A program made the position numbers and the translations under genes. Positions 17,240 through 27,371 of a stretch of 64,000 nucleotides of DNA are shown one piece after another (positions within the stretch are counted from its first letter, which is position 1; the number at the start of each line of letters is the position of its first letter). Where the stretch lies: contig NZ_KQ758600.1 of NCBI RefSeq assembly GCF_001457025.1, forward strand, positions 682,001 through 746,000. Direction: 5' to 3'. Source of the DNA: Pseudarthrobacter enclensis. Lineage in GTDB: Bacteria; Actinomycetota; Actinomycetes; Actinomycetales; Micrococcaceae. Under the pieces are notes generated by a model, which saw nothing but the letters and a program-made list of their open reading frames with translations, ran no database searches and was not told where the DNA came from.

Positions 17240-18520
17240 TCAGGCAGACTTACGCCGCTTGGTGACGTGCGGGATCATGGTGGGTTCGGCGCCACGGAGG
17301 ACCACGGCATCGGTGATCACCACGCTGGCCACGTCCTCGCGGCTGGGGAGGTCGAACATGACCGGCAGCAGCACTTCCTCGAGGATGGCGCGCAGGCCGC
17401 GGGCGCCGGTGCCGCGTTCCAGGGCCTGGTCCGCGATGGCTTCCAGGGCTCCGTCGTCGAAGACGAGTTCCACGCCGTCGATCTGGAACATCTTCTGGTA
17501 CTGCTTCACCAGCGCGTTCTTGGGTGTGGAGAGGATCTGGATCAGGGCGTCCCGGTCCAGGTTGGACACGGTGGTGATAACCGGGAGGCGTCCGATGAAC
17601 TCCGGGATCAGGCCGAACTTCAGCAGGTCCTCCGGCATGACTTCGCCGTAGGAATCGACTTTCTTGCTGGCCTCGTTAAGCGGCGCACCGAAGCCGATGC
17701 CCTTCCGGCCGGACCGGGAACCGATGATTTCCTCGAGGCCGGCGAACGCCCCCGCAACGATGAACAGCACGTTGGTGGTGTCGATCTGGATGAATTCCTG
17801 GTGCGGGTGCTTGCGTCCGCCCTGCGGCGGCACGGACGCGACCGTCCCCTCGAGGATCTTCAGCAGCGCCTGCTGGACGCCTTCGCCGGAAACATCGCGG
17901 GTGATGGAGGGGTTTTCGCTCTTCCGCGAGATCTTGTCGATCTCGTCGATGTAGATGATGCCCTGCTCGGCCTTCTTGACGTCGTAGTCCGCGGCCTGGA
18001 TGAGCTTGAGCAGGATGTTCTCCACGTCCTCGCCCACGTATCCGGCCTCGGTGAGGGCGGTGGCGTCCGCTACCGCGAAAGGAACGTTGAGGCGGCGTGC
18101 GAGGGTCTGCGCCAGGTAGGTCTTTCCGCAGCCGGTGGGCCCGATGAGCAAGATGTTCGACTTGGCGATTTCCACGTCGTCGTGGTGGCCGCCGTCGCCG
18201 AGGTTGCCCGATTTGGGTGCGTGCCCGGCCTGGATGCGCTTGTAGTGGTTGTAGACGGCGACGGCGAGGGACCGTTTGGCAGGTTCCTGGCCGATGACAT
18301 ATTCCTGCAGGAAGTCGAAGATCTCCCGAGGCTTGGGCAGTTCGAAGCTTCCGAGGTCGGCGACTTCCGCGAGTTCCTCTTCGATGATCTCGTTGCACAG
18401 TTCGATGCATTCATCGCAGATGTAGACACCGGGCCCGGCTATGAGCTTGCGCACCTGCTTCTGGCTCTTTCCGCAGAAAGAGCACTTCAGCAGATCCGTG
18501 CTCTCGCCAATCCGAGCCAT
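17240..18520 (-). CDS. clpX: ATP-dependent Clp protease ATP-binding subunit ClpX
   Basis: A 426-aa AAA+ unfoldase that feeds substrates to ClpP. The N-terminal zinc-binding domain has Cys13/Cys16 and Cys35/Cys38. Walker A is GPTGCGKT (127-134) and Walker B IIYIDEID (188-195). The pore loop is GYVG (~160-163), the ClpP-docking IGFG loop is at 275-278, and GTGARGLR marks sensor 2. Length is typical. SD AAGGGG lies before ATG 18520. It is the last gene of the tig-clpP1-clpP2-clpX block, but a terminator hairpin (18649-18684) sits between clpP2 and clpX, so clpX likely has its own promoter. Confidence 0.98.
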   Translation of the reverse strand: MARIGESTDLLKCSFCGKSQKQVRKLIAGPGVYICDECIELCNEIIEEELAEVADLGSFELPKPREIFDFLQEYVIGQEPAKRSLAVAVYNHYKRIQAGHAPKSGNLGDGGHHDDVEIAKSNILLIGPTGCGKTYLAQTLARRLNVPFAVADATALTEAGYVGEDVENILLKLIQAADYDVKKAEQGIIYIDEIDKISRKSENPSITRDVSGEGVQQALLKILEGTVASVPPQGGRKHPHQEFIQIDTTNVLFIVAGAFAGLEEIIGSRSGRKGIGFGAPLNEASKKVDSYGEVMPEDLLKFGLIPEFIGRLPVITTVSNLDRDALIQILSTPKNALVKQYQKMFQIDGVELVFDDGALEAIADQALERGTGARGLRAILEEVLLPVMFDLPSREDVASVVITDAVVLRGAEPTMIPHVTKRRKSA

Positions 18521-18639
18521 ATGTGAACCCCTTAGTATCCTGCTGCCTGGCAGCTTGCACCGTTGCTGGAATCTTCACCGGACCGTTCGGGCCGGTTTGT
18601 GACAACTTCCACTCTAGGTCACATTGGCTCCCAAGGGTG

Positions 18640-18684
18640 GAAGGAAAAGGCCGGCAGGGCCAAAATGAACTGGCCCTGCCGGCC
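18640..18684 (-). terminator. Intrinsic terminator of the clpP operon
   Basis: Past the clpP2 stop, GGCCGGCAGGGCCA (18649-18662) pairs with TGGCCCTGCCGGCC (18671-18684). On the minus strand it is followed by TTTTCCTT. Confidence 0.85.
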
Positions 18685-18695
18685 TCGAGGTACTG

Positions 18696-19355
18696 CTACC
18701 TGGTGATGGCCTGCGGCTTGATCTTCCGGGAATCCAGGACCTGGTCGATGAGCCCGTAGGCGTGGGCCTCTTCCGCGGTGAGGATCTTGTCCCGCTCGAT
18801 GTCGTTGTTGACCTGCTCGGACGTCCGTCCGGAGTGGTGGGCCAGGGTGTCCTCAAGCCACGACCGCATCCGCATGACCTCGGCGGCCTGGATCTCCAGG
18901 TCGGAGGCCTGGCCGCCCTGGCCGCCGGAGAGGGCCGGCTGGTGGATCAGGACGCGTGCGTTGGGCAGTGCCAGCCGCTTGCCGGGGGTACCGGCAGCCA
19001 GCAGGACGGCCGCCGCGCTGGCCGCCTGGCCCAGGCACACGGTCTGGATCTCCGGGCGGATGTACTGCATGGTGTCGTAGATGGCGGTCATCGCGGTGAA
19101 CGAGCCGCCGGGCGAGTTGATGTAGAGCGTGATGTCACGGTCCGGGTCGGTGGACTCGAGCACCAGCAGCTGGGCCATGATGTCGTCAGCGGAGGCGTCA
19201 TCAACCTGGACGCCCAGGAAGATGATGCGGTCCTCGAACAGCTTGGTGTACGGATCCTGGCGCTTGAAGCCGTAGGGTGTGCGTTCCTCGAACTGCGGCA
19301 GGACGTAGCGGCTGGACGGAAGATTACCGGCGGACCACCCGAAGTTGTAGTTCAT
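18696..19355 (-). CDS. clpP2: ATP-dependent Clp protease proteolytic subunit ClpP2
   Basis: A 219-aa serine peptidase subunit that forms the mixed ClpP1P2 barrel of actinobacteria. Ser113 is in [11 protein letters not shown] and His138 in RVLIHQP. The Asp is in the [11 protein letters not shown] segment, and YINSPGG forms the oxyanion region. ATG 19355 is preferred: AGGAG is 8 nt upstream of it but only 2 nt from the ATG at 19361. It follows clpP1 by 43 bp on the same strand. The longer N-terminus ([16 protein letters not shown]) is the ClpP2-type propeptide that is trimmed on activation. Confidence 0.96.
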   Translation of the reverse strand: MNYNFGWSAGNLPSSRYVLPQFEERTPYGFKRQDPYTKLFEDRIIFLGVQVDDASADDIMAQLLVLESTDPDRDITLYINSPGGSFTAMTAIYDTMQYIRPEIQTVCLGQAASAAAVLLAAGTPGKRLALPNARVLIHQPALSGGQGGQASDLEIQAAEVMRMRSWLEDTLAHHSGRTSEQVNNDIERDKILTAEEAHAYGLIDQVLDSRKIKPQAITR

Positions 19356-19398
19356 TGTCATTGCTCCTGATCGAAAAGGGTTCTGGTTGCCGGGGATA

Positions 19399-20046
19399 TT
19401 AGTTCTCGGAAGCCGACGGGCCGGAGCCGTTGGACGTTCCGCCGCCGCCGGAGACGGAGCCCGCGTGGGCGGCGATCTTGTCGAAGAAGCCGTACTCCAG
19501 GGCTTCGGTGGCCGTGAACCACTTGTCGCGGTCGTTGTCCTTGAGGATGGTTTCCACGGTCTGGCCGGTCTGTTCGGCGGTCAACTCCGCCATGACCTTC
19601 TTCATGTGCAGGATCAGCTCGGCCTGGATCTTGATGTCCGAGGCGGTGCCGCCGATGCCGCCGGAAGGCTGGTGCATCAGGACGCGGGCGTTCGGGGTGG
19701 CATAGCGCTTGCCCTTGGTGCCGGAGGAGAGCAGGAACTGCCCCATGGACGCAGCGAGGCCGGTTGCCACGGTGACCACGTCGTTGGGGATGAACTGCAT
19801 GGTGTCGTAGATGGCCATGCCTGCCGTCACGGACCCGCCGGGCGAGTTGATGTAGAGGTAGATGTCCTTTTCAGGGTTCTCAGCGGAGAGGAGGAGCAGC
19901 TGCGAGCAGATGGCGTTCGCATTGTCGTCACGCACCTCCGAGCCGAGCCAGATGATGCGCTCCTTCAGGAGTCGGTTGTAAATGTAGTTGTCCTGGGCTG
20001 CAGGATCGACGGTCGCCATCCGGGGGGCCTCTTGGTGCTGTGACAT
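19399..20046 (-). CDS. clpP1: ATP-dependent Clp protease proteolytic subunit ClpP1
   Basis: A 215-aa partner of ClpP2. The catalytic triad is Ser100 ([12 protein letters not shown]), His125 ([10 protein letters not shown]) and Asp174 (NDRDKWFTA). [20 protein letters not shown] is the conserved strand-turn. The C-terminal 20 residues are Gly/Ser-rich and unlike the core. GAGAGG lies 10 nt before ATG 20046. It is first of the clpP1-clpP2 pair. A terminator behind tig (20201-20230) implies a clpP promoter in the 150 bp upstream; I see no clear ClgR-type box there. Confidence 0.97.
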   Translation of the reverse strand: MSQHQEAPRMATVDPAAQDNYIYNRLLKERIIWLGSEVRDDNANAICSQLLLLSAENPEKDIYLYINSPGGSVTAGMAIYDTMQFIPNDVVTVATGLAASMGQFLLSSGTKGKRYATPNARVLMHQPSGGIGGTASDIKIQAELILHMKKVMAELTAEQTGQTVETILKDNDRDKWFTATEALEYGFFDKIAAHAGSVSGGGGTSNGSGPSASEN

Positions 20047-20200
20047 GGTTACTTACCTCTCGCTGGTGACGGTGACATCACTGAAAATCACTACTTGGAC
20101 ACTAACCGGTTTCACCGACATTTTGTTCGCGTCCCAGCGGCTGTTCGCTGACGGCGCACGATGGCCGGGCCGCGGCCCCACGGGGGTGTTTCAACGCGAA

Positions 20201-20230
20201 CGGCCCCCGGATCGGTGGATCCGGGGGCCG
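20201..20230 (-). terminator. Terminator of tig
   Basis: CGGCCCCCGGAT (20201-20212) pairs with ATCCGGGGGCCG (20219-20230) immediately after the tig stop. No long T-run is present. Confidence 0.75.
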
Positions 20231-20250
20231 TGTGCGCATTTGGCTGCAGG

Positions 20251-21648
20251 CTAGGCCTTGGCCTCTGCCTTCTCGTCGCCGGCGGCGGCCTCAGCGTCGG
20301 CTTCGACTGCCTCGGCGTCGGCGGCCTCTGCCTCAGCGGCGGGGGCTTCCTCTTCGCCGCCGGGGCGCACGAAGTCGCTCAGGTCGACAGCGTTGCCTTC
20401 GGTGTCGGTCACGGTGGCCTGGCCCAGGACGACGGCCAGTGCCTTGCGGCGGCGGACCTCGGAGACCATCATGGGCACCTGGCCGCTCTGGTCGATGATT
20501 TGGGCGAACTGGTTGGGGTCCATGCCGTACTGGCTGGCGGTGGAGACGATGTAGTCGATCAGCTCGTTCTGGCTGACGTTGACTTCTTCCTTCTCGGCGA
20601 TGGCGTCGAGGATGATCTCGTTCTGGAAGGCGCGGGCCGTGTTGGCGCGGACTTCCTCACGGTGCTCCTCGGTGTCGTGCTCGCCGTCGCCGTGGCCGTT
20701 GCCCTCCTTGAAGTGGGCTTCGAGCTGCTCTTCGACGACGCTGTCCGGAACCGGAACCTCGACGAGCTCAACGAGCTTGTCCAGCACCTTGTCGCGTGCT
20801 TCAACGCCCTGCTCCACGATCTTGGAGTCGGCGGCCTGCTTGGCGAGGTCCTCGCGGAGCTCGGCCAGGGTGTCGAACTCGGAGGCCAGCTGGGCGAAGT
20901 CGTCGTTGGCCTCAGGCAGCTCGCGCTCCTTGACGGCCTTGACCACAACCTTCACCTGTGCTTCTTCACCGGCGTGGTCGCCGCCCACCAGGGTGGTGTT
21001 GAAGATGGCGTCCTCGTCGGCGCTGAGGCCGGTGACAGCCTCGTCCATGCCTTCGAGCATGGTGCCGGCGCCCACCTGGTAGGACAGGCCGGCAGCGGAG
21101 TCAACCTCTTCGCCGTCGATGGTGGCGGTGATGTCGATGGTCAGGAAATCGCCGTCGGCAGCCGGGCGGTCAACGGACTTGAGCGTGCCGAAGCGGCCGC
21201 GCAGTTCGTCCAGGGCCTTGTCCACGTCTGCTTCGGAGGACTCTGCCGCTGCAACCTCGACCTTGATGCCGGCGTAGTCGGGCAGCTCGATCTCGGGGCG
21301 GACGTCAACCTCGGCAGCGAACTTCAGGCCGCCGTCGGTGGCGGAGGGGTCCGGAACCTCGGTGATCTCGACCTCGGGACGGCTCAGCGGGCGGATGCCG
21401 GATTCGACGACGGCAGCCTGGTACCAGCCGTTGAGGCCGTCGTTGATGGCGGTCTCCAGGACATAGCCACGGCCGACGCGCTGGTCGATGATCCGGGACG
21501 GCACCTTGCCCTTGCGGAACCCAGGAACCTGGATCTGAGAGGCAACAGTCTTGTATGCCGAGTCGATGCTGGGCTTCAGTTCCTCAAAGGGAACCTCAAC
21601 ATTGAGCTTGACCCGCGTGGGGGTGAGGTTCTCGACAGCGCTCTTCAC
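20251..21648 (-). CDS. tig: Trigger factor, ribosome-associated chaperone
   Basis: A 465-aa protein that binds the ribosome exit tunnel and folds nascent chains. The ribosome-docking signature GFRKGKVP (~43-50) is present. The FKBP-type PPIase domain follows from ~150 ([17 protein letters not shown]), then the helical C-terminal domain. The last ~50 residues are an Ala/Glu/Asp-rich acidic tail ([19 protein letters not shown]), as in other actinobacterial trigger factors. The start is GTG 21648, with AGGAG 10 nt upstream. It lies head of the Clp block on the same strand, a classic arrangement linking folding and degradation. Confidence 0.97.
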   Translation of the reverse strand: MKSAVENLTPTRVKLNVEVPFEELKPSIDSAYKTVASQIQVPGFRKGKVPSRIIDQRVGRGYVLETAINDGLNGWYQAAVVESGIRPLSRPEVEITEVPDPSATDGGLKFAAEVDVRPEIELPDYAGIKVEVAAAESSEADVDKALDELRGRFGTLKSVDRPAADGDFLTIDITATIDGEEVDSAAGLSYQVGAGTMLEGMDEAVTGLSADEDAIFNTTLVGGDHAGEEAQVKVVVKAVKERELPEANDDFAQLASEFDTLAELREDLAKQAADSKIVEQGVEARDKVLDKLVELVEVPVPDSVVEEQLEAHFKEGNGHGDGEHDTEEHREEVRANTARAFQNEIILDAIAEKEEVNVSQNELIDYIVSTASQYGMDPNQFAQIIDQSGQVPMMVSEVRRRKALAVVLGQATVTDTEGNAVDLSDFVRPGGEEEAPAAEAEAADAEAVEADAEAAAGDEKAEAKA

Positions 21649-21730
21649 GGTCTAAGTACTCCTGGGTTTGTGGGATGGGTTTCTGCACAACGCAACGTTC
21701 CTGCCCGATCCGACCGGCCGGGCCGCAGAG

Positions 21731-21805
21731 TCGGGGTGACAGGATTTGAACCTGCGACTTCCTGCTCCCAAAGCAGGCGCTCTAGCCAAGCTGAGCTACA
21801 CCCCG
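21731..21805 (-). tRNA. tRNA-Pro(TGG)
   Basis: The minus-strand cloverleaf starts CGGGGTG and closes with CACCCCG plus discriminator A. The anticodon loop TTTGGGA has anticodon TGG and the T-loop is GGTTCAAATCC. No CCA is encoded. Confidence 0.96.
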
Positions 21806-21946
21806 TAAGTGCACAGGCAAGTCTACGGTGATACGCGTCGCGATTGCACATTTGACACGTAGGCCATGGATTAGGTTTAGTTATATCCGGCTTGGACAGC
21901 CAGCCCGAAGAAAGCGCTCCGGAACATCGGTGCAGGATCTTCTCTC

Positions 21947-22020
21947 GGGGACGTAGCTTAATGGTAAAGCCTCAGTCTTCCAAACTGATTACGCGGGTTC
22001 GATTCCCGTCGTCCCCTCCA
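21947..22020 (+). tRNA. tRNA-Gly(TCC)
   Basis: The acceptor GGGGACG pairs with CGTCCCC, the anticodon loop is CTTCCAA (TCC), and the T-arm is GGGTTCGATTCCC. Discriminator T is followed by an encoded CCA (22018-22020). Confidence 0.97.
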
Positions 22021-22022
22021 CC

Positions 22023-22054
22023 GCAAAGGGACCCCGTCACGGGGGTCCCTTTGC
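22023..22054 (+). terminator. Terminator of tRNA-Gly
   Basis: GCAAAGGGACCCC (22023-22035) pairs with GGGGTCCCTTTGC (22042-22054), then TTGTT. Confidence 0.8.
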
Positions 22055-22094
22055 TTGTTAAGCCCTCAACGTCCACCGGCGTGCGGTTCCGCCC

Positions 22095-23042
22095 CTACTC
22101 CCGCTGGCAGAAGGGGCACCAGTACAGGTTCCGGCCGGCCAGCTCCGCGGTCAGCACCAGGGTGCGGCAGACCCGGCACGGCAATCCTTGCCGCTTGTAC
22201 ACATAGTGGGCGTCCTCCCCTGCCGGGAAGCTGCCGCTCCTGGCCGGAACCTCCAGGCCGGCCTTGGCCGCTTTGGCGGCCGTGCTGCCGCCGAACTTCC
22301 AGTACTTGGGCGGGGTGGTGATGATCCTTCCGTCGGCAACGCCGTCGCCCATGACGCTGACGACGTCGCGCCACAGGTTCCTTGCCGCGGGTTCCGGCAC
22401 ATCCGTCCCCGGCAGCCAGGGGTCGAGGCGGCGGCGGAACAGGACCTCGGCCCGGTAGACGTTCCCGACGCCGGCAATCACCTTCTGGTCCATGAGCAGC
22501 GCGGCCACGGGGGTCTTGCGGCTGCGCAGGTTCCGGGCGAAGCGGCCCGCGTCGCCGCGCAGGTTGCGCAGCGGGTCGGGACCCAGCCGGGCCAGCACGG
22601 CGTCGGCTTCCGCCGCGGTGATGGTTTCGCAGGTGGTGGCCCCGCGGAGGTCCGCCCACCCGTGGCGGCCGGTCAGGCGCACCCTGACCGCGCCCACGGG
22701 CGGAGGGGGCCCGGCATAGGAGGTATCGGCGTCGCCCTCCGCGAAAGCTTCCTTCTCCCCCACCCGGCGCGGCGCTCCGATGCTGGAGGAACCGGTGAAG
22801 GTGCTGTCACCGCCGAAGCTCCAGGCGCCGTACAGGCCAAGATGCACGTGCAGCACCAGGGCATTGTCGAAGTGGAGGAACAGGTGCTTGCCGTGGGCCT
22901 CGGCTGACGCCATGGTGTGCCCGTCCAGCAGCGCCGCCCCCGCAGCGAACCTGCCCTGCGGACTGGAGACCGCAAGCTGCTCACCGGTGAATACGTCGCC
23001 GAACTGGCGGGCCAGGCGGCGGACGGAATGGCCTTCAGGCAC
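22095..23042 (-). CDS. Fpg/Nei family DNA glycosylase (Nei2-like)
   Basis: A 315-aa base-excision repair glycosylase/AP lyase for oxidised bases. The N-terminal PEGHSVRRLAR provides catalytic Pro2 and Glu3; His rather than Glu-Leu after PEG is typical of Nei rather than MutM. The helix-two-turn-helix is DQKVIAGVGNVYRAEVLF. The C-terminal zinc finger has ligand pairs CRVC and CPFC. The start GTG 23042 overlaps the rpiB stop (TAGTG), so the two are translationally coupled. Length is longer than E. coli Nei (263) because of a loop around residues 80-115. Confidence 0.9.
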   Translation of the reverse strand: MPEGHSVRRLARQFGDVFTGEQLAVSSPQGRFAAGAALLDGHTMASAEAHGKHLFLHFDNALVLHVHLGLYGAWSFGGDSTFTGSSSIGAPRRVGEKEAFAEGDADTSYAGPPPPVGAVRVRLTGRHGWADLRGATTCETITAAEADAVLARLGPDPLRNLRGDAGRFARNLRSRKTPVAALLMDQKVIAGVGNVYRAEVLFRRRLDPWLPGTDVPEPAARNLWRDVVSVMGDGVADGRIITTPPKYWKFGGSTAAKAAKAGLEVPARSGSFPAGEDAHYVYKRQGLPCRVCRTLVLTAELAGRNLYWCPFCQRE

Positions 23043-23536
23043 TACTCGATGACCTCACCGGTGGTTTCGTAGGCGGCGATCTTGCCGATCCGGCGGACGT
23101 GCCGTTCATCATTGCTGAACGGTTCGGCCAGGAACGCCTCGATGAGCCCGGTGGCTTCCTCCACCGAGTGCTGGCGTCCGCCCACCGCCACGACGTTGGC
23201 GTCGTTGTGCTCACGCGCCAGGGTGGCGGTGGAAAGGTTCCAGGCGAGGGCGGCCCGGACTCCCTTGACCTTGTTGGCGGCAATCTGTTCGCCGTTGCCC
23301 GATCCGCCCAGGACAATGCCCAGGGCGTGGACGCCCGCCTGCTGGTCGGCCACGACAGCGAGGGCGGCGTTGATGCAGAAGGACGGGTAGTCGTCCTGGG
23401 CGTCGTAGACCTTGGGACCGTGGTCCACTACCTCGTAGCCCTTGGCGGTGAGGTGGGATACCAGGTGGGCGCTGAGCTCCATTCCGGCGTGGTCGGTGGC
23501 GATGTGGACCCGCGGGAAGGAAGGGGAAGAAGTCAC
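23042..23536 (-). CDS. rpiB: Ribose-5-phosphate isomerase B
   Basis: A 164-aa isomerase of ribose-5-P and ribulose-5-P in the non-oxidative pentose phosphate pathway. VHIATDHAGMELSAHL is the phosphate/substrate N-terminus, GIVLGGSGNGEQIAANKV the anion-hole loop, and REHNDANVVAVGGR the C-terminal catalytic region. The usual bacterial Cys (GTGIG..C) position reads GGSGNG, as in the mycobacterial Glu-using type. The start is GTG 23536; TAGTAT (23619-23614) is a likely -10, giving a ~65-nt leader. Confidence 0.94.
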   Translation of the reverse strand: MTSSPSFPRVHIATDHAGMELSAHLVSHLTAKGYEVVDHGPKVYDAQDDYPSFCINAALAVVADQQAGVHALGIVLGGSGNGEQIAANKVKGVRAALAWNLSTATLAREHNDANVVAVGGRQHSVEEATGLIEAFLAEPFSNDERHVRRIGKIAAYETTGEVIE

Positions 23537-23616
23537 GTGCAGATTCCGTTCGTCGTGGCGGCGTTGGCGGCCGGCAAGGTGGGCGCCGGCGCGGGGAAAC
23601 AACACGGACAAGGATA

Positions 23617-24636
23617 CTAGGACCCGGGCGGCTGGCCGCCTGATGACGGGCCGCCGCCCTTGCGTGCCCGGGCGGCCACGCGGGTGAGGACCTCGGCGAG
23701 GCGCACGGCGGTCGCCTGGCTGCCGCCGCTGACGGCCAGGCTCCTGCCGTCGGTTTTGCTGACGACGACGGCGGGCCCGCTCCCCACCAGCATCGCCTCG
23801 GTGCCGCCGTGGTGCCGGTAGCCCCAGCCGCCATAGTCCGCGGCCCTTACCTCCGCGGCGCTGGCGGCCCTGATGGTGCCGGCGGGTACATCCATCACCG
23901 GCACGACGCCTGCCAGCAGCACCTTCAATCCCTGCCGGTCGGCTGTGACCCTGGCTATCAGGAAGGCTGCCCCCACCATGGCCAGCAGGACCAGGAGGCC
24001 GCCCAGCCACGGCAGGGCGATGGCCAGCAGGGCGGCGGGAAGGAGCGAGGCGATGCCGATCATGACAAAGACCGAGCTGCGGGCGTGCACCCACAGCCGG
24101 ATGGTGTCGCCGGGCAGATCGGGGTCGGTTTCGCTGGTGACGGCGTGCTGCAGTGCCTTGTCGTCCTCCACGGACCAGTGCTGGTCGGCCTTGTAGACGA
24201 ACGCCAGGGTGACGCCCAGGGAGACCGCCGCACCGCTGCCCAGGGCGAGGACCGTCAGGTCGACGTGCGAGTCACGGGCATCCGCCACGCCCGCCTGGCC
24301 CACCAGCCCGGCGGCCAGGACTGCGGTCACGAACAGGCTCACGAACAGTCCCAGGCCCATCATGATGCGTCGCATCAGCGTCGGCCGGCTCAAAGGCAAC
24401 GCCTGGGAGAGGACCAGCCAGCCCGCGGCGAGGATCATGGCCGAGCCGCCGCCCACGTAGGCGCCGAACGGGGCGAAGGCCGCTCCGCCGTCGTGCGTCC
24501 AGAAAACGGCGAGCGGCTCGGGAAGGTCGCGCCGGAGCAGGAAGGCGCAGAACGCGAAGGCGCCGGCGAGGACCACCGGGAAGCCGACGGCGAACCGCAG
24601 CGCCCTGGCGTCCACCGAGTCCAGAAACTTTGCCAT
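23617..24636 (-). CDS. DUF1648-type membrane protein
   Basis: A 339-aa protein of unknown function. The first half has five or so hydrophobic helices. Between helices 1 and 2 lies LPEPLAVFWTHDGGAA, which resembles the DUF1648 signature (LP..iPvHwn..G). A soluble C-terminal half (~250-339) follows, mostly beta with PAVVVSKTDGRSLAVSG, like a bacterial PH-type fold. The last 15 residues are Gly/Ser/Pro-rich. ATG 24636 has no SD; TAGCGT and a 6-nt spacer (24648-24637) suggest a leaderless transcript. It is divergent from pepN. Role unknown, perhaps envelope-associated. Confidence 0.7.
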   Translation of the reverse strand: MAKFLDSVDARALRFAVGFPVVLAGAFAFCAFLLRRDLPEPLAVFWTHDGGAAFAPFGAYVGGGSAMILAAGWLVLSQALPLSRPTLMRRIMMGLGLFVSLFVTAVLAAGLVGQAGVADARDSHVDLTVLALGSGAAVSLGVTLAFVYKADQHWSVEDDKALQHAVTSETDPDLPGDTIRLWVHARSSVFVMIGIASLLPAALLAIALPWLGGLLVLLAMVGAAFLIARVTADRQGLKVLLAGVVPVMDVPAGTIRAASAAEVRAADYGGWGYRHHGGTEAMLVGSGPAVVVSKTDGRSLAVSGGSQATAVRLAEVLTRVAARARKGGGPSSGGQPPGS

Positions 24637-24792
24637 GGATTAACGCTACCCCTGCCGGGCGGCGCCCGGCCGGGGGAAGCCGTGCCGGTGTGAGCCGTGC
24701 AACATGCCACCGTCCCGGCAGTGCAAGAATGGTCAGGAGCCGGGCTGGGCACCGCCAGCCACGGCAGCAGTCCCTTTCTCTGGAGGTAATCC

Positions 24793-27354
24793 TTGCCAGG
24801 CATGAACCTGACGCGCGCCGAAGCGCGTGACCGCGCTGAACTGATCACCGTTGACTCCTATGAGGTCAGCCTGGACCTGACCCGCGGAAGCGAGGTGTTC
24901 GGCAGCACCACCACCGTGCGCTTCAGCGCAGTGCCCGGCGCGGACACCTTCATTGACGCGGTGACCCGCACCGTGCACAGCGTGACGCTCAACGGCCGCA
25001 GCCTGGACCCCGCAACGGTTTCCGACGGAGTGCGGATCCAGCTGCCGGACCTGGCTGGGCAGAATGAGCTGACGGTCGTTGCCGATGCCCCCTACATGAA
25101 CACCGGCGAAGGCCTGCACCGCTTCGTCGACCCCGTGGACAACGAGGTGTACCTGTACACGCAGTTCGAGGTCCCCGATTCCCGCCGGATGTTCGCCGTC
25201 TTCGAGCAACCGGACCTGAAGGCCACGTTCGCGTTCACCATCACGGCGCCGTCGCATTGGGACGTCATTTCCAACTCCCCCACTCCCGTGCCCGGGGAGG
25301 CCGCGCCCGGTGACGACGGCGGCGCACGCTCCGTGTGGACCTTCGCCCCGACCCCGAGGCTGTCCTCCTACGTGACCGCCCTGATCGCCGGCCCGTACCA
25401 GTCCGTCCGCAGCGAGGTGGCCAGCTCCGACGGCCGCGTCATCCCCCTGGGCGTCTTTGCCCGCAAGTCCCTCATGCAATACCTCGACGCGGACAACATC
25501 TTCGAGCTGACGCGGCAGGGCTTCGGGTTCTTCGAGGCCCAGTTCGGCTGCCCCTACCCGTTCGAGAAGTACGACCAGCTGTTCGTGCCGGAGTTCAACG
25601 CCGGCGCCATGGAGAACGCCGGTGCCGTCACCATCCTCGAAGGCTATGTGTTCCGCAGCAAGGTCACCGGGGCGCAGATCGAACGCCGCGCCATCACAGT
25701 GCTCCACGAGCTGGCGCACATGTGGTTCGGCGACCTGGTGACCATGCGCTGGTGGAACGACCTGTGGCTCAACGAGTCGTTCGCCGAATACATGTCCCAC
25801 CTGGCCGCCGTCGAGGCCACCTCCTTCACCAGCGCCTGGACCACGTTCGCGTCGGTGGAGAAATCGTGGGCGTACCGGCAGGACCAGCTGCCCACCACGC
25901 ACCCGATCTTCGCCGAGATCAATGACCTTCAGGATGTCGAGGTGAACTTCGACGGCATCACCTATGCCAAGGGCGCCTCCGTCCTGCGCCAACTGGTGGC
26001 CTGGGTGGGCCCGGAACAGTTCATGGCCGGCGTGCGTGAGTACTTTGCCAAGCACTCCTGGGCCAACACCGAGCTGCGTGACCTGATGGTGGAGCTCGAA
26101 AAGGCCAGCGGCAGGGACCTGGACAGCTGGGGCCGCCAGTGGCTGGAAACCGCCGGCGTCAACACGCTCACGCCGGAACTGGAGGCGGACGCCGACGGCA
26201 CGCTGCGCTCCTTCTCGATCGTCCAGACCGCGGTCGATGACTGGCCAACCATCCGGCCGCACCGGCTCGCGGTGGGCTTCTACAACCTCGACGCCGACGG
26301 CAAGCTGGTGCGCGTCCACCGCGAGGAACTGGACGTCGACGGCGAACGGACGGACGTACCCTCCCTCGTTGGGCTCAAGCAGCCGGACCTCATCCTGGTC
26401 AACGACGACGACCTTGCCTATGCCAAGGTACGCCTCGACCCGGCGTCGCTGGCCACTGCAACCGCCCACCTGAAGGACTTCAAGGAGAGCCTGCCGCGCA
26501 CGCTCGTCTGGAACTCGGCCTGGGACGCAGCCCGCGACGGCGAAACCCCCGCCCGGCAGTACGTGGAGCTGGTCCTGTCCAACGTCGCAGCGGAAACGGA
26601 CTCATCGGTGATCCTGGTCCAGCTCCGCCAGCTGGCTACCACGCTCAACTTCTACGTTGCCGAAGAACACCGGGAAGCGACAACCCGGGCCGCGGTGGAC
26701 CGTCTCTGGGACCTCGCACAGGAGGTAGCTGGCGGCTCCGACGCGCAGCTGCAGTTCGTGAAGTCCTTTGCACTGCTGGCCGGCAGTGACTCCCAGCTGG
26801 ACCGGGTGGCGGGGCTGCTGGACGGGTCCCTCACCCTGGATGGCCTCACCGTGGACCAGGACCTCCGCTGGGAACTCGTGGCCTCACTCGTGGCCGGCGG
26901 ACGGCTGGGCCAGCGCGACATCGACGCCGAACTGGAGCGGGACAACACGGCCAGCGGCCAGAACGCGGCAGCGCTGGCCAAGGCCGCCATCCCCACCGCG
27001 GACGCCAAGGCCGCGGCCTGGGAGTCGATTGTGGTGAAGGGCGAACTGTCCAACGCCCTGCAGGGCTCGGCCGTGACCGGGTTCATGCGGGTTCTGGACA
27101 GGACGCTGCTGGAACCGTACTCCGAAAAATACTTCGCCGCTGTCCCGGGCATCGTCGCAACGCGTACGCACGCACTCGCCCAGCAGATCGTCGTCGGACT
27201 GTACCCCGCCCTGCTCACCACGCAGGCCACCGTGGACCGGACGGACGGCTTCCTGGCGTCCCTGCCGCCGGAGAGCGCGGCTTTGCGGCGCATGATGCTC
27301 GAGAACCGCGACGGCGTGGCCCGGGCGCTCCGGGCCCGCACGGCGGACCGCTGA
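24793..27354 (+). CDS. pepN: Aminopeptidase N (M1 family)
   Basis: An 853-aa zinc aminopeptidase that removes N-terminal residues from peptides in the cytosol. The exopeptidase motif is GAMENAGA (275-282 region). The zinc site is HELAHMWFGDLVTMRWWNDLWLNE, with HExxH and the downstream Glu. YAKGASVLRQL carries the transition-state Tyr region. The C-terminal ERAP1-like helical domain is complete. The start is TTG 24793, since GGAGG sits 6 nt before it; ATG 24802 is three codons in with a poor spacing of 15. osmC follows after 17 bp and is probably co-transcribed. Confidence 0.96.
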   Translation: MPGMNLTRAEARDRAELITVDSYEVSLDLTRGSEVFGSTTTVRFSAVPGADTFIDAVTRTVHSVTLNGRSLDPATVSDGVRIQLPDLAGQNELTVVADAPYMNTGEGLHRFVDPVDNEVYLYTQFEVPDSRRMFAVFEQPDLKATFAFTITAPSHWDVISNSPTPVPGEAAPGDDGGARSVWTFAPTPRLSSYVTALIAGPYQSVRSEVASSDGRVIPLGVFARKSLMQYLDADNIFELTRQGFGFFEAQFGCPYPFEKYDQLFVPEFNAGAMENAGAVTILEGYVFRSKVTGAQIERRAITVLHELAHMWFGDLVTMRWWNDLWLNESFAEYMSHLAAVEATSFTSAWTTFASVEKSWAYRQDQLPTTHPIFAEINDLQDVEVNFDGITYAKGASVLRQLVAWVGPEQFMAGVREYFAKHSWANTELRDLMVELEKASGRDLDSWGRQWLETAGVNTLTPELEADADGTLRSFSIVQTAVDDWPTIRPHRLAVGFYNLDADGKLVRVHREELDVDGERTDVPSLVGLKQPDLILVNDDDLAYAKVRLDPASLATATAHLKDFKESLPRTLVWNSAWDAARDGETPARQYVELVLSNVAAETDSSVILVQLRQLATTLNFYVAEEHREATTRAAVDRLWDLAQEVAGGSDAQLQFVKSFALLAGSDSQLDRVAGLLDGSLTLDGLTVDQDLRWELVASLVAGGRLGQRDIDAELERDNTASGQNAAALAKAAIPTADAKAAAWESIVVKGELSNALQGSAVTGFMRVLDRTLLEPYSEKYFAAVPGIVATRTHALAQQIVVGLYPALLTTQATVDRTDGFLASLPPESAALRRMMLENRDGVARALRARTADR

Positions 27355-27371
27355 CAGGTGGAGGGACGGAC

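Noticed and set aside
22023..22054. Possible repeat element (AAAGGGACC stem resembling the one after xylB)
   Set aside because: Both are ordinary terminator stems; the shared AAAGGGACCC is short and the loops differ.
23042..24094. Long 350-codon frame ending in rpiB
   Set aside because: The first half is the out-of-frame antisense-free overlap with the DUF1648-type gene. RpiB homology begins only at GTG 23536.
24733..26469. 578-codon minus-strand open frame opposite pepN
   Set aside because: Antisense of pepN, which has HExxH and GAMEN motifs; no RBS or motif on the minus strand.
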